From the NCBI RefSeq assembly GCF_002407605.1, contig NZ_NXGV01000003.1:406890-470889 (forward strand): a DNA stretch of 64,000 nt, given 5' to 3'. Below, piece after piece: positions 45,211 through 54,261 of this stretch. A program made the translations under genes and the position numbers. This stretch comes from Marinobacter sp. ANT_B65 (lineage in GTDB: Bacteria > Pseudomonadota > Gammaproteobacteria > Pseudomonadales > Oleiphilaceae). Each line of letters starts with the position of its first letter. Within the stretch, counting starts at the first letter, position 1. Under the pieces are notes generated by a model, which was given only the letters and a program-made list of their open reading frames with translations, searched no databases and was not told the origin of the DNA.

Positions 45211-45681
45211 TCAAAAAAGTGGCCGACCCTGAGTGATTTCTTCGTCGGTCGCTTCACGCCGCTCAATGATTTCCAGATCAAAATAAAGGGTAAATCCCGC
45301 CAACGGATGATTGGCATCTACCCGTATCAGATTACCGTCAATTCCCTTGACCTGAACAATCTGGGCGTTGTCGCCGGTGTTGGTCTGGAACTTCATGCCA
45401 ACCTGCAGATTTTCAACACCCTCAAACATTGACCGGGGAATTTTCCGGACCAGATCTGCCCTATGCTCACCATAAGCCATAGAGGGTGGAACGGTTACCT
45501 CAAGACAGTCTCCTGCATTACGATCTTTCACAGCCTCCTGGATACCTTTGATAATATCCGGGCTGCCGTAAAGGAAGTGCAGAGGCTCACTGCCCTCTGA
45601 AGTATCAACCAACTCGCCGACTTTGTTCTTCAGCACGTAATGAACAGTAAAAACGTCAGGTTTTTTTGAGGAAGCTTGCAT
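45211..45681 (-). CDS. FKBP-type peptidyl-prolyl isomerase, SlyD-like
   Basis: This 156-residue protein has the FKBP fold with an inserted IF domain. FTVHYVLKNKVGELVDTSE begins the domain, LHFLYGSPDIIKGIQEAV is the substrate loop and NHPLAGFTLYFDLEI is the C-terminal strand typical of the SlyD/FkpB branch. The His-rich metal-binding tail of SlyD is absent, so it is a shorter cytoplasmic relative. Its ATG shares one base with the stop of the preceding CoA-transferase-family gene (TGATG), so the two are coupled. Confidence 0.93.
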   Translation of the reverse strand: MQASSKKPDVFTVHYVLKNKVGELVDTSEGSEPLHFLYGSPDIIKGIQEAVKDRNAGDCLEVTVPPSMAYGEHRADLVRKIPRSMFEGVENLQVGMKFQTNTGDNAQIVQVKGIDGNLIRVDANHPLAGFTLYFDLEIIERREATDEEITQGRPLF

Positions 45682-47891
45682 CAGGGTTTTGGGTTTCCTG
45701 TATCCGGTGTAGTTTCAGTCAATTTCAGGCCATGGATCACGAGACGCTGCTCCAGTTTCTCACGCAGCCCGGAAGGCTGGCTCAGACCCATACGTTGTAA
45801 CAATTCGGTATAACGACCCGCCTCATCTCTGGCTCGAAAAGCCTGCAGGAGGGTCGACAGTTTACCACGGCCAGTGGCCGTTTCAGACTTGAGTTTCTTG
45901 AGCGCCTTGCCCAGCACCAGCTCCTGATCGGTAAAATCCCGACCAAAGGGAAACGCCGGAAACCATTCACTGCACCCGGTTTCTGAAAACAGCTTCGCAA
46001 TAGCCTCTGGCGTGTTGTTTTTCCAACTGGCCGGCAGCCGGAAATCTGCACTGACCTTACCGGCTTTCTGCGCCCGACTGAGCAGTTCCTGTTGAAAGCG
46101 CGAATCTGCGATACGAATCAGGCGCAGATAGACTTGCTCATCTGGCTGCCCCCGCAGGTCGGCAATGCCGTATTCGGTGACAACGACGTCCCGAAGATGG
46201 CGGGGGATAGTACAATGACCGTAATTGAATACAATGTTCGAGACAACTGCCCCCCCAGCCTTGCGGGTACTGCGCAGCGCGATGATGGAGCGTGCCCCCG
46301 GGAGTTCATGGGCCATGGATACAAAGTTGTACTGTCCACCCACACCGCTTATAACCCGGCCATCTTCAAGCCCGTCCGAAACAGCAGCACCACTAAGTGT
46401 GTACATCATTGCAGTATTAATAAAACGGCTATGTATACGCTGCGCAGCCTTAAGACGCTGATTGCCGAAGTGATGATCATACAGGTGATTGATAAAGTTA
46501 ACGCTGGTCATACAGATACGGTCACGATCCGCATCCGTGAGTTCACGCAGGAGCTGATAAAACTTCCGGGGCCCCAGGTAAAAGCCGCCATGCATGACAA
46601 CACCACCGCTCAATCGCTCCCCGAGTGCCAGAGCCGCAATGGCATCCCTGGCTTCAGTCTTATCCAGATCGCCGTCCAGTAAATGCTCACCTACTCGCAG
46701 CCGGCCATCCCTGAACTCAACCTCACTGCGAAGAATTCCGTAGCGTGTCAGCCAGGCAACATCGCGCGCTCGCAACGGTGAATCAACAAGTCCTTCCCGG
46801 CGCAGCACATCCAGTGTAGCCAGGGACACTTTGCTATCAATATCACCATTGTTAACAAGTATTTGAATATCTGCATGGTCATATACTTCACGCCGGAGGA
46901 CGCCCTCCTGCATGAGATACAAAAAGCCATCCACCATCATCTCACTGCAACCGTAGAGGCCTTTTCTGAACGGCCCGGTTCCGCCTTCCTGTTCCACCAG
47001 AGGGAAATGCCCGGCAACCTCGAGATAATCGAAAACAGCCTTCCAGGCATCATTATTCTTATGACGCAGAAGAGCGCTATGAACCAGCGCCGCGCCAAGC
47101 GAACCTATACCCACCTGCAAGGTGCCACCATCTTTCAGCAAGGTACTGGCATAAAAGCCAATCAGATGATCTGCCGGACTTATTGCCATCTGGGGAGCGG
47201 AAAACAAGGGGTATTCCGAAGGCTCATGCTCAAACACCATATCAAACTGGTCTTCTGCGATAGCAGCGTCGCGACCAAACCAGGGTAACTGGCGATTGAT
47301 TTCGCCCACAACCGCCACTGGAGTGCCAGCCGCCGCCTGCTCTCTTAACATCAGCAGCAAATCCAGAGTCAGATCAGGGTTACAGCTCAGACTCACCATG
47401 CCCGGGGCACCATGCAACTCTCCCGGCGACACCATCTGGGCGACCACATTGATTCCCCGATTCATAAGGTCACGGGCCGCATGCGTGTAGTTAGTGGATA
47501 TGTAATGGCGCTGCTGGCTTTTATTTTTCAGAGCGCTACCAGCCTTGAAAAAAAACTCTGAAACCTGAACATTCGGGGGCAACTGATTGTTGCTGACGTC
47601 CCGGGCATACTGCAAATCCGGGATATCTCCATAGAGACTTTCCGCAAACGGCCCCATAAACCGCTTTTCCAGTGAAGAACTACCTGAAGGTGCCAGCAGT
47701 GAGAGCGCGGTGAATATCTGAAGATCTATCTCCGGGTCATCCTTTGCTCTCTGATAAAGCGCGTTCACGAAGCGGAGTGGCTTCCCGATCCCCAGGGGCA
47801 GACCCAACTTGATAGTCTTGCCAACCCGGCGAATCACTTCATCCACGCAACGCTCCGTGTCATCTATACGCTGCCCGTTGCTTGTCGCCAT
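45681..47891 (-). CDS. Acetyl-CoA hydrolase/transferase family protein
   Basis: This 736-residue protein has the C-terminal acetyl-CoA hydrolase/transferase domain. Signs are SLGAALVHSALLRHKN, the GGVVMHGGFYLGPRKFY segment and SGVGGQYNFVSMAHELPGARS, followed by VVTEYGIADLRG, all typical of this class I CoA-transferase branch. The N-terminal 200 residues are a divergent first CoA-transferase half. The ATG at 47891 has AGAGGA upstream; a TTG seven codons earlier is less likely. Substrates are unknown; acetate, propionate or succinate CoA exchange are all possible. Confidence 0.88.
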   Translation of the reverse strand: MATSNGQRIDDTERCVDEVIRRVGKTIKLGLPLGIGKPLRFVNALYQRAKDDPEIDLQIFTALSLLAPSGSSSLEKRFMGPFAESLYGDIPDLQYARDVSNNQLPPNVQVSEFFFKAGSALKNKSQQRHYISTNYTHAARDLMNRGINVVAQMVSPGELHGAPGMVSLSCNPDLTLDLLLMLREQAAAGTPVAVVGEINRQLPWFGRDAAIAEDQFDMVFEHEPSEYPLFSAPQMAISPADHLIGFYASTLLKDGGTLQVGIGSLGAALVHSALLRHKNNDAWKAVFDYLEVAGHFPLVEQEGGTGPFRKGLYGCSEMMVDGFLYLMQEGVLRREVYDHADIQILVNNGDIDSKVSLATLDVLRREGLVDSPLRARDVAWLTRYGILRSEVEFRDGRLRVGEHLLDGDLDKTEARDAIAALALGERLSGGVVMHGGFYLGPRKFYQLLRELTDADRDRICMTSVNFINHLYDHHFGNQRLKAAQRIHSRFINTAMMYTLSGAAVSDGLEDGRVISGVGGQYNFVSMAHELPGARSIIALRSTRKAGGAVVSNIVFNYGHCTIPRHLRDVVVTEYGIADLRGQPDEQVYLRLIRIADSRFQQELLSRAQKAGKVSADFRLPASWKNNTPEAIAKLFSETGCSEWFPAFPFGRDFTDQELVLGKALKKLKSETATGRGKLSTLLQAFRARDEAGRYTELLQRMGLSQPSGLREKLEQRLVIHGLKLTETTPDTGNPKP

Positions 47892-48108
47892 ACCAGGATC
47901 CTCTTTGATCAATCAGCTTTTATCCATAGGGGATCATCACATGACATATGTGGACAGACAATGCACGAGATCATGAATCAGGTTGTTCGCCAGCCCTGAT
48001 CACAAGAAACAGAAAGTACAGTCGAAAAAGTGAGACACAGAACGAGGGGAAGAGAATTGCAGACTCAGGAAAACAACGAACAGAAACCTGCCGGTTACAG
48101 TAGAGGGG

Positions 48109-48429
48109 TCAGAAATTCCACTTCAGGTTCAGGCAGGCGCCTTCGTTCAACAGCGCAATCCCGTGATCGGCCTGGGCAGACTGAGAGGCATACTGCTTAC
48201 CCGTATGGACTATGCGCACCAGCGAAAGGCTCAGCAAGCGGGACCCGATCTCTGCAACCGCATCAGCCTCATCGTCAGAATCGCCGGCCATGCGCTGCTC
48301 CAGTTCATAGACATCTTCTATGGTCATGGTTTCGCTCAACTCATTAAAACCGCGCTCAGCCGCTTCTGCGCGAACCACGAACGCGGCGGCGTTGAGAACA
48401 AATAATGCGACAAAAATGCGAATAATCAT
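48109..48429 (-). CDS. Small exported protein of unknown function
   Basis: This 106-residue protein starts with a good signal peptide (MIIRIFVALFVLNAAAFVVR, likely cleaved at AEA-AE). The mature part of about 80 residues is acidic in the middle (GDSDDEADAVAEIG) and has one Cys near the end. I do not recognise a family. The gene stands alone, with about 200 bp on either side holding no other gene. A minus-strand TATAAG-type -10 lies about 40 bp upstream. Composition matches the neighbourhood, so it is probably real. Confidence 0.6.
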   Translation of the reverse strand: MIIRIFVALFVLNAAAFVVRAEAAERGFNELSETMTIEDVYELEQRMAGDSDDEADAVAEIGSRLLSLSLVRIVHTGKQYASQSAQADHGIALLNEGACLNLKWNF

Positions 48430-48611
48430 GATACTTACGCTGACCTTTTAACCGGATAAGAATCTTACTTATACCTTAGGCTAAAGTCTAATCCCCGGAA
48501 GGCAAAAAGCTGTGAAAACGCACACATTTGAGTCGTTTTTTTGTCACTGGATCACTCGTTTTTTGTCAAAAGATGATCCGTAACATTTCAGAATGTAACT
48601 ATCATCACCGC

Positions 48612-48645
48612 AAGGCACAGCCAATTCCTTATGGCTCAATGCCTT
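48612..48645 (-). repeat. Imperfect hairpin after the aldo/keto reductase gene
   Basis: AAGGCA (48612-48617) and TGCCTT (48640-48645), extended inward by an AGCCA/TGGCT pair, form a bulged hairpin just beyond the reductase stop. There is no T-tract, so it is not a convincing intrinsic terminator. The rest of 48430-48671 is AT-rich and includes two copies of GTTTTTTGTCA, 25 bp apart. Confidence 0.35.
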
Positions 48646-48671
48646 ACGTAAATATTCAGCTATGCAGGATA

Positions 48672-49709
48672 TCAAGGACAGGGATAGGTGAATTCCTGGT
48701 GAATCGCCTCAATCGCTTCCAGCGTATCGGGGCTGAGATCCACACTGTGCGAACCTATGTTTTCCTGCAACTGCTCCATGGTAGTGGCACCAATAATATT
48801 ACTGGTAACAAAGCCCCGGCTATTCACGTAGGCCAAAGCCATTTGAACCGGAGACAGATTATTCTGCCGGGCAAGCTCGACATATGCGCGGGTTGCATCC
48901 GCACTGCGCTCATTGGTGTAGCGACTGAACCGCTCATAAAGCGTCAGGCGGGCTTTTTCAGGCCATTTTCCACCCATGTATTTGCCAGACAGCATACCGA
49001 ATGCCAAAGGTGAATACGCCAGTAAGCCGGTCTGCTCCCTGTGTGCAATCTCGGCTGTACCAACTTCAAAAGACCGGTTCAGCAAATTGTATGGGTTCTG
49101 AATACTGACAATCCTCGGCAAGCCTTTTTCCCCGGCCAGGCGCAGATATTCCATCACACCCCAGGGCGTCTCATTAGAAACACCGATATGCCGGACTTTC
49201 CCCGCATCCACCAGCTCACCGAGAGCCGCCAGTGTTTCCTCTATCGGCGTAAACTTCTCTTGCGGATCATGCTCATAACCGAGCTTACCGAAAAAGTTGG
49301 TATTGCGATCCGGCCAGTGTACCTGGTACAGGTCAATATAATCGGTCTGCAGGCGCTTCAGGCTGGCATCACAGGCTTCAATAATGTGCTCACGAGTCAG
49401 ACGCGGGCCATTACGCAGATAACTCAATCCGTTGCCCGGTCCTGCGACTTTCGAGGCGATCACGAGGTCATCGCGCCGGTTGCGCTTAGCAAGCCAGTTA
49501 CCCAGACAGGTTTCAGTCAGCCCCTGGGTTTCCGGTCGTGGCGGCACCGGATACATCTCCGCGGCATCAATAAAATTCACACCCTCAGAGGTAGCGTAAT
49601 CCAGTTGTTCAAAAGCATCCTGCTCAGTGTTCTGCTCGCCCCAGGTCATGGTTCCCAGGCAAATCAGGCTGACGTCAATGTCGGTATTGCCAAGCTTTCG
49701 GGTTTGCAT
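48672..49709 (-). CDS. Aldo/keto reductase, Tas type
   Basis: This 345-residue NADPH-dependent oxidoreductase resembles Escherichia coli Tas. The catalytic tetrad is visible as Asp and Tyr in GVNFIDAAEMYPVPP, Lys in LVIASKVAG and His in LYQVHWPDRNTNFFG. The insert of about 20 residues after the Tyr motif, containing TETCLGNWLAKRN, is a feature of Tas. Substrate is unknown. It is divergent from the glycosyltransferase gene. Confidence 0.93.
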   Translation of the reverse strand: MQTRKLGNTDIDVSLICLGTMTWGEQNTEQDAFEQLDYATSEGVNFIDAAEMYPVPPRPETQGLTETCLGNWLAKRNRRDDLVIASKVAGPGNGLSYLRNGPRLTREHIIEACDASLKRLQTDYIDLYQVHWPDRNTNFFGKLGYEHDPQEKFTPIEETLAALGELVDAGKVRHIGVSNETPWGVMEYLRLAGEKGLPRIVSIQNPYNLLNRSFEVGTAEIAHREQTGLLAYSPLAFGMLSGKYMGGKWPEKARLTLYERFSRYTNERSADATRAYVELARQNNLSPVQMALAYVNSRGFVTSNIIGATTMEQLQENIGSHSVDLSPDTLEAIEAIHQEFTYPCP

Positions 49710-49747
49710 AGCATCTCCGCTTCAGTTGGTTTAACACGTAAAGAGAA

Positions 49748-49791
49748 TGTCACAGGAGTGTCGCATTACGGTCACGCTGCGCCCCCATAGT
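49748..49791 (+). promoter_or_regulatory. Pho-box-like direct repeats and -10 before the glycosyltransferase gene
   Basis: TGTCAC (49748), TGTCGC (49759) and GGTCAC (49770) repeat with an exact 11-bp period. The PhoB box consists of TGTCA-containing 7-mers every 11 bp. CATAGT at 49786-49791, ten bases after the last repeat, is the right position for the -10 of a PhoB-activated promoter. Confidence 0.5.
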
Positions 49792-49823
49792 GGAGTCATG
49801 TCAAAGGAACCACAGGAAACGTT

Positions 49824-51044
49824 GTGACCAGGACCAGTCAGGCCAGCCGGCGAATACAGCACATTACCATCGTTTCCGAAACATTTCCGCCGGAAGTCAA
49901 TGGGGTGGCCAACACGCTCAGGCATCTGTGCCAGGGCCTGACAAAAAACGGACATAAGGTCACAGTTGTACGCCCAAGACAGCGCCATGAAAGCAAAAAC
50001 ACAGAGTCAGATGCAAACCACTCCTTATTCAGCCACGAATACGTAGTGACCGGCGTGCCTCTGCCCGGATATGCAGACTTGCGTTTCGGCCTGGTTAGCA
50101 GCCGTGACCTCCGGCGGCTGTGGCAAACCGATCGCCCTGATGCAATCTACGTAGCGACTCAGGGCCCCCTGGGTGTAGCCGCCGTATCGGCTGCGAAAAA
50201 AATAGGATTGCCTGTCAGCTCAGGCTTCCACACCAACTTTCACCAATACAGTCAATACTACGGTGCCGGATTTCTGGCAAAGCCGCTCTGTGCCTACGGC
50301 CGGTGGTTCCACAACCGGACAGCAATCACCCTGGTACCCACGAAGAAAATGCAACTGGTCGCCTCAGACATGGGCATCACGCCGACCGGCATCTGGAGCC
50401 GTGGAGTTGATTGTTCCCGTTTTGCACCATACAAGCGGGACGAATCCCTGCGCGCGACCTGGGGACTCAGGGAAAACGACCGGGCAGTACTTTATGTGGG
50501 CCGATTGGCCGCAGAAAAAAATCTTCGCATGGCCGTATCCTGCTTCGAACGCATCCGCAAACTGTATCCCCGGACCAGGTTTGTGCTGGTGGGTGATGGC
50601 CCCATGCGCAAGCTGCTATCCGAAAAGCACCCGGATTATATCTTCTGTGGTACCCGGCAAGGCGAGGATCTCGCTCGCCACTACGCCTCCGGAGACATTT
50701 TCCTGTTCCCCAGCAAAACCGACACATTCGGCAACGTTGTTCTGGAAGCAATGGCCAGCGGCCTTGCCGTCGTTGCCTACGACGATGCTGCCGCCAGCGA
50801 GCACATCCGTCACTCAGAAAACGGGATGAAGGCACCACTTACCATGGATGAAAGGTTTGTCGACGGAGCCCTCCGGCTGACGAACCAGCCCAGCCTGCTT
50901 AACCGCATCCGTACCCAGGCACGCCTGGATGCTCTTCAGCTGCGCTGGGATTCTCAGGTCAGACAATTTGAACAACTGGTGTTAAGCCAAAGCCCAAAGG
51001 TCCAATACTATGCGCCCAGTAAGCACAGCCGCCCGCTTCTTTGA
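49824..51044 (+). CDS. Glycosyltransferase family 4 (GT-B fold)
   Basis: This 406-residue enzyme opens with HITIVSETFPPEVNGVANTLRHLCQGL, the acceptor-side start typical of GT4 enzymes that glycosylate diacylglycerol or phosphatidylinositol. A donor-binding C-terminal half contains LYVGRLAAEKNLRMAV and the E-x7-E-type PSKTDTFGNVVLEAMASGLAVVAYD. The start is a GTG with AGGAAA upstream. It overlaps the PAP2 gene by 35 bases, so the two act together. The acceptor is probably a lipid and the donor a nucleotide sugar, but neither can be read from the sequence. Confidence 0.9.
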   Translation: MTRTSQASRRIQHITIVSETFPPEVNGVANTLRHLCQGLTKNGHKVTVVRPRQRHESKNTESDANHSLFSHEYVVTGVPLPGYADLRFGLVSSRDLRRLWQTDRPDAIYVATQGPLGVAAVSAAKKIGLPVSSGFHTNFHQYSQYYGAGFLAKPLCAYGRWFHNRTAITLVPTKKMQLVASDMGITPTGIWSRGVDCSRFAPYKRDESLRATWGLRENDRAVLYVGRLAAEKNLRMAVSCFERIRKLYPRTRFVLVGDGPMRKLLSEKHPDYIFCGTRQGEDLARHYASGDIFLFPSKTDTFGNVVLEAMASGLAVVAYDDAAASEHIRHSENGMKAPLTMDERFVDGALRLTNQPSLLNRIRTQARLDALQLRWDSQVRQFEQLVLSQSPKVQYYAPSKHSRPLL

Positions 51045-51582
51045 ATTAGCGGATCAACGCGAATACGCTTGTTGTCAGTTCATTAATCAGATGGTCCGGT
51101 TCCGGCTGGTGCTGCGTTATTTCCAGCTCATGAGCCGAATGGGCGACGGCTGGTTCTGGTACGCACTCATCCTTGCCATTCCCTTTATGAGGCCCGGAGC
51201 CGGGCCAGGTATCGCGTTACTGATGACGCTGACAGGGCTTGCGTGCACGCTGACGTACAAACTCCTCAAACGCCGGCTGATCCGTGAGCGACCTTTTATA
51301 TCCTTCCCCTCCATCAATTGCGGCACGCCACCACTGGACAGATACAGCTTCCCCTCCGGGCATACTATGCATGCCTCCTGTTTTCAGGCGATGCTGTTCA
51401 TGACCGAGCCCACACTGGCCCTGGCCACCCTCCCGTTTACCCTGAGTGTTGCCGCATCCCGGGTTGTACTGGGCCTGCACTACCCCACCGACGTGGCAGC
51501 GGGAGCCCTGATTGGAGGGTTCATGGGATATTTATCAACACATTATTTTATCGCCGACTTTCTCGTTCTGTTCCCTGGCTGA
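51010..51582 (+). CDS. PAP2-family membrane phosphatase
   Basis: This 190-residue membrane protein has five or so hydrophobic segments. The three phosphatase motifs are KRRLIRERPF, PSGHTMHA and SRVVLGLHYPTDV, with the active-site histidines present. Such enzymes dephosphorylate phosphatidic acid, phosphatidylglycerol phosphate or undecaprenyl pyrophosphate. The first 45 residues overlap the preceding gene and are unlike the family, so the true start may be somewhat later, for example the Met in YFQLMSRMGDG. Coupling to a GT4 enzyme suggests it provides the diacylglycerol acceptor. Confidence 0.88.
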   Translation: MRPVSTAARFFELADQREYACCQFINQMVRFRLVLRYFQLMSRMGDGWFWYALILAIPFMRPGAGPGIALLMTLTGLACTLTYKLLKRRLIRERPFISFPSINCGTPPLDRYSFPSGHTMHASCFQAMLFMTEPTLALATLPFTLSVAASRVVLGLHYPTDVAAGALIGGFMGYLSTHYFIADFLVLFPG

Positions 51583-51584
51583 GC

Positions 51585-52649
51585 TCAATCAAACAGCCGG
51601 AGCTGAGTAACAGGCGCATCGTCATTACGAAAACGCACCCCCAGACCTAACAGGCGAACCGGCCTCTCGCGATTGGTTACCAACTCCCCAAGAAGGGGCA
51701 GATAATCTTCAAAGGCAGGATCCTTTATGTTCTCCCTTACACGCTCCAGCGAGTGGGTAGAAAAATCGCTGTACCGTATTTTGACAAATAATTTATGAAT
51801 GGGCTTACCAAGCCCCTTGCGGGAAAGCCTCAGGTTCAAATCCGCAACCAGCGATGCAAGAACTGTTTCACAGGCAGCCATATCCGGAAGGTCCTGAGAG
51901 AATGTACGTTCCACACTTACAGATTTGGCTATCCGCGAAACCACCACAGACCGCTCGTCCCGACCGTGGGCCATTTCATGCAGCCGGTACCCCTGCTTGC
52001 CAAACCGCTCGATCAGTACATCCACACCCAGCGCCTGAACGTCACCGCAGGTCTGCACGCCCAGCGCGTGCAGCCGGGACGCAGTCACCTGCCCCACTCC
52101 GAACAGTTTCTCGACTTTTAACTCCCGGATAAAGTCGTCAACATCGTCAGGCTTTACCACAAACAACCCATCGGGTTTTTGCCAGTCGCTGGCAATTTTG
52201 GCTAAAAATTTGTTGGGCGCCACTCCAGCGGAAATGGTGATCCCAACTTCGTTCTTTACTCTCTCCCGAAGGTAACGGGCCATCAAGGTGGCACTGCCCC
52301 GATGATCGGTAATATCGGATACGTCCAGAAATGCCTCATCCAGAGATAAAGGCTCAACCAGGTCCGTCAGTTCCCGCAGGATATTCATGACCTGTTTCGA
52401 GGCAGTCCGATAACGGGCCATATCCGGCGGCACTGTCACCAGATCAGGGCATAACCGCCGGGCTTCCGCGCCAGGCATGGCAGAACGTACGCCGAAAGCC
52501 CGGGCCTTATAATTGCAGGTAGCAACGACCCCTCGTCCACCAGCACCACCCACTGCCAAAGGAACATTTCTCAATGTCGGATCATCACGCATCTCGACTG
52601 CCGCATAAAAACAGTCACAATCCACATGGATGATCTTGCGTTGAGGCAT
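51585..52649 (-). CDS. dinB: DNA polymerase IV
   Basis: DinB is the Y-family polymerase for translesion synthesis. I chose the ATG at 52649, giving 354 residues that begin [21 protein letters not shown]; the frame stays open to 52778 but would run past the LexA box and promoter. Catalytic acids are in [12 protein letters not shown] and [10 protein letters not shown]. The helix-hairpin-helix region and little finger domain follow. The C-terminus VTQLRLFD is a beta-clamp binding motif (QLxLF). Confidence 0.97.
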   Translation of the reverse strand: MPQRKIIHVDCDCFYAAVEMRDDPTLRNVPLAVGGAGGRGVVATCNYKARAFGVRSAMPGAEARRLCPDLVTVPPDMARYRTASKQVMNILRELTDLVEPLSLDEAFLDVSDITDHRGSATLMARYLRERVKNEVGITISAGVAPNKFLAKIASDWQKPDGLFVVKPDDVDDFIRELKVEKLFGVGQVTASRLHALGVQTCGDVQALGVDVLIERFGKQGYRLHEMAHGRDERSVVVSRIAKSVSVERTFSQDLPDMAACETVLASLVADLNLRLSRKGLGKPIHKLFVKIRYSDFSTHSLERVRENIKDPAFEDYLPLLGELVTNRERPVRLLGLGVRFRNDDAPVTQLRLFD

Positions 52650-52673
52650 AATCACTGCACTCGCGTCGGGTTT

Positions 52674-52689
52674 CTGTACATTTATACAG
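52674..52689. promoter_or_regulatory. LexA (SOS) box of dinB
   Basis: CTGTACATTTATACAG matches the LexA consensus CTGT-N8-ACAG exactly at both half-sites with an AT-rich centre. It lies 25 bp before the dinB start codon and overlaps a TATAAA that could be the -10. Confidence 0.93.
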
Positions 52690-52764
52690 CCTTGTATCTT
52701 AAAGTAAGATGCTGAGAATGTCAGGAACCCCAATGATAACCACCGGACACCATCACGAGGCTCC

Positions 52765-53042
<278 letters not shown>

Positions 53043-53043
<1 letters not shown>

Positions 53044-53432
53044 TGAACGTAAACAATGCACTGCGTATCCACCTGGCATCACTGGATGGCGGCCATGCCG
53101 ATTTTGATGACACACTGGAACTGATCAGGCACTACTTTGATTTTCAGCCTACGGGATTTCACAACGGTCCATTATTCAATTCTGCTGATGAAAACACAGG
53201 GTCCTGCCAGGTATTTGGTATTGCTCAGTACTGCAACCTGAATGAGGCAGACACCCTGAAGCTATTTGCGCAGCATTATCAACAGGTTCTGGACACTCCA
53301 ACCGAAGACAGCCACGGCAACATCCGTCAGTTCATAAGCACCGGCTGGTCGGGCATCCATTTTGAAAATGTGCCACTGCGCCTGCGCCAAACTCCATCTG
53401 AGCCAGATACCAGGGAAGAGACCCACTCATGA
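53043..53432 (+). CDS. HopJ-family protein
   Basis: This 129-residue protein has the HopJ domain (IRHYFDFQPTGFHNGPLFN and NTGSCQVFGIAQYCNL). The name comes from a Pseudomonas syringae protein classed as a type III effector, but free-living marine bacteria without such a system carry close relatives. A housekeeping role is therefore more likely; none is known. It overlaps DUF1244 by one base and minC by four bases. Confidence 0.9.
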
Positions 53433-54184
53433 GTGACACCGCCACCTCCGGGGTAAAACACGGATTCCAGCTGAAAAGTGCCAGCGTTTCCATGACAGCA
53501 CTGGAGCTCTACTATTTCGATAACGATGAGTTTGAAGAAACACTGAAAGAAAAAATCAGCCAGGCGCCTGGCTTCTTCCGGGATATCCCCCTCATTATCA
53601 GCCTCGAAAAATATGAAGGCCTCGACAGTGAGCTGGATTTTTTCAAGATCATCGGCACCTGCCGGCGCAATAACATCCACGTTATTGGTGTTCGAGGCGG
53701 CAATGACGACCAGCGCAGACTGGCCAGGGGAGCCTCGTTAGCACTGATGCCCGGAACCGGCCAGAGAGACCGGGCCCATGAAACCGACGCAACGCCTGAT
53801 AAAACAACAGAAGTTGCGGAATCTCCCGCTGCACCAACACCCCAGGCAGCACCGACCAGGATCATCAGCCAGCCGGTCCGCTCCGGCCAGCAGGTTCATG
53901 CTCCAGATGGTGATCTGGTTATTCTGGCACCGGTTCAGGCGGGCGCCGAAGTGCTGGCGGCAGGCAACATACACATCTACGGGCCGCTGCGGGGCCGTGC
54001 CCTGGCAGGCATTCATGGAGCCGAGTCCGCAAGAATCTTCTGCCAATCACTTGAGGCAGAGCTTGTGTCCATCGCCGGACACTATAAAATCTCCGAAGAT
54101 CTTCAGAACAATGGCTGGAAAAGCGCTGCGCAAATCCAGCTCAGGGACGACCTGCTGGTGGTAACACCGCTGGAAAAAGCCTGA
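53429..54184 (+). CDS. minC: Septum site-determining protein MinC
   Basis: MinC inhibits FtsZ polymerisation at the poles. The 251-residue protein has an N-terminal FtsZ-inhibiting domain (FQLKSASVSMTALELYYFD onward) and a Pro/Ala/Thr linker (about residues 120-150). The C-terminal beta-helix binds MinD (ILAPVQAGAEVLAAGNIHIYGPLRGRALAGIHG). Its start overlaps the HopJ gene by four bases, so minC is translated together with two genes of unknown role. Confidence 0.96.
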   Translation: MSDTATSGVKHGFQLKSASVSMTALELYYFDNDEFEETLKEKISQAPGFFRDIPLIISLEKYEGLDSELDFFKIIGTCRRNNIHVIGVRGGNDDQRRLARGASLALMPGTGQRDRAHETDATPDKTTEVAESPAAPTPQAAPTRIISQPVRSGQQVHAPDGDLVILAPVQAGAEVLAAGNIHIYGPLRGRALAGIHGAESARIFCQSLEAELVSIAGHYKISEDLQNNGWKSAAQIQLRDDLLVVTPLEKA

Positions 54185-54261
54185 TACTGGAATCCGACAA
54201 AATAATGTGACCGGTTTATCCGGCAGACACGACGAATCCACCGAGAAACAGGAAATAAACC

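Noticed and set aside
47892..48108. Possible gene or control element between the CoA-transferase gene and the small exported protein
   Set aside because: Short frames only, no hairpin with a T-tract and no promoter I could defend.
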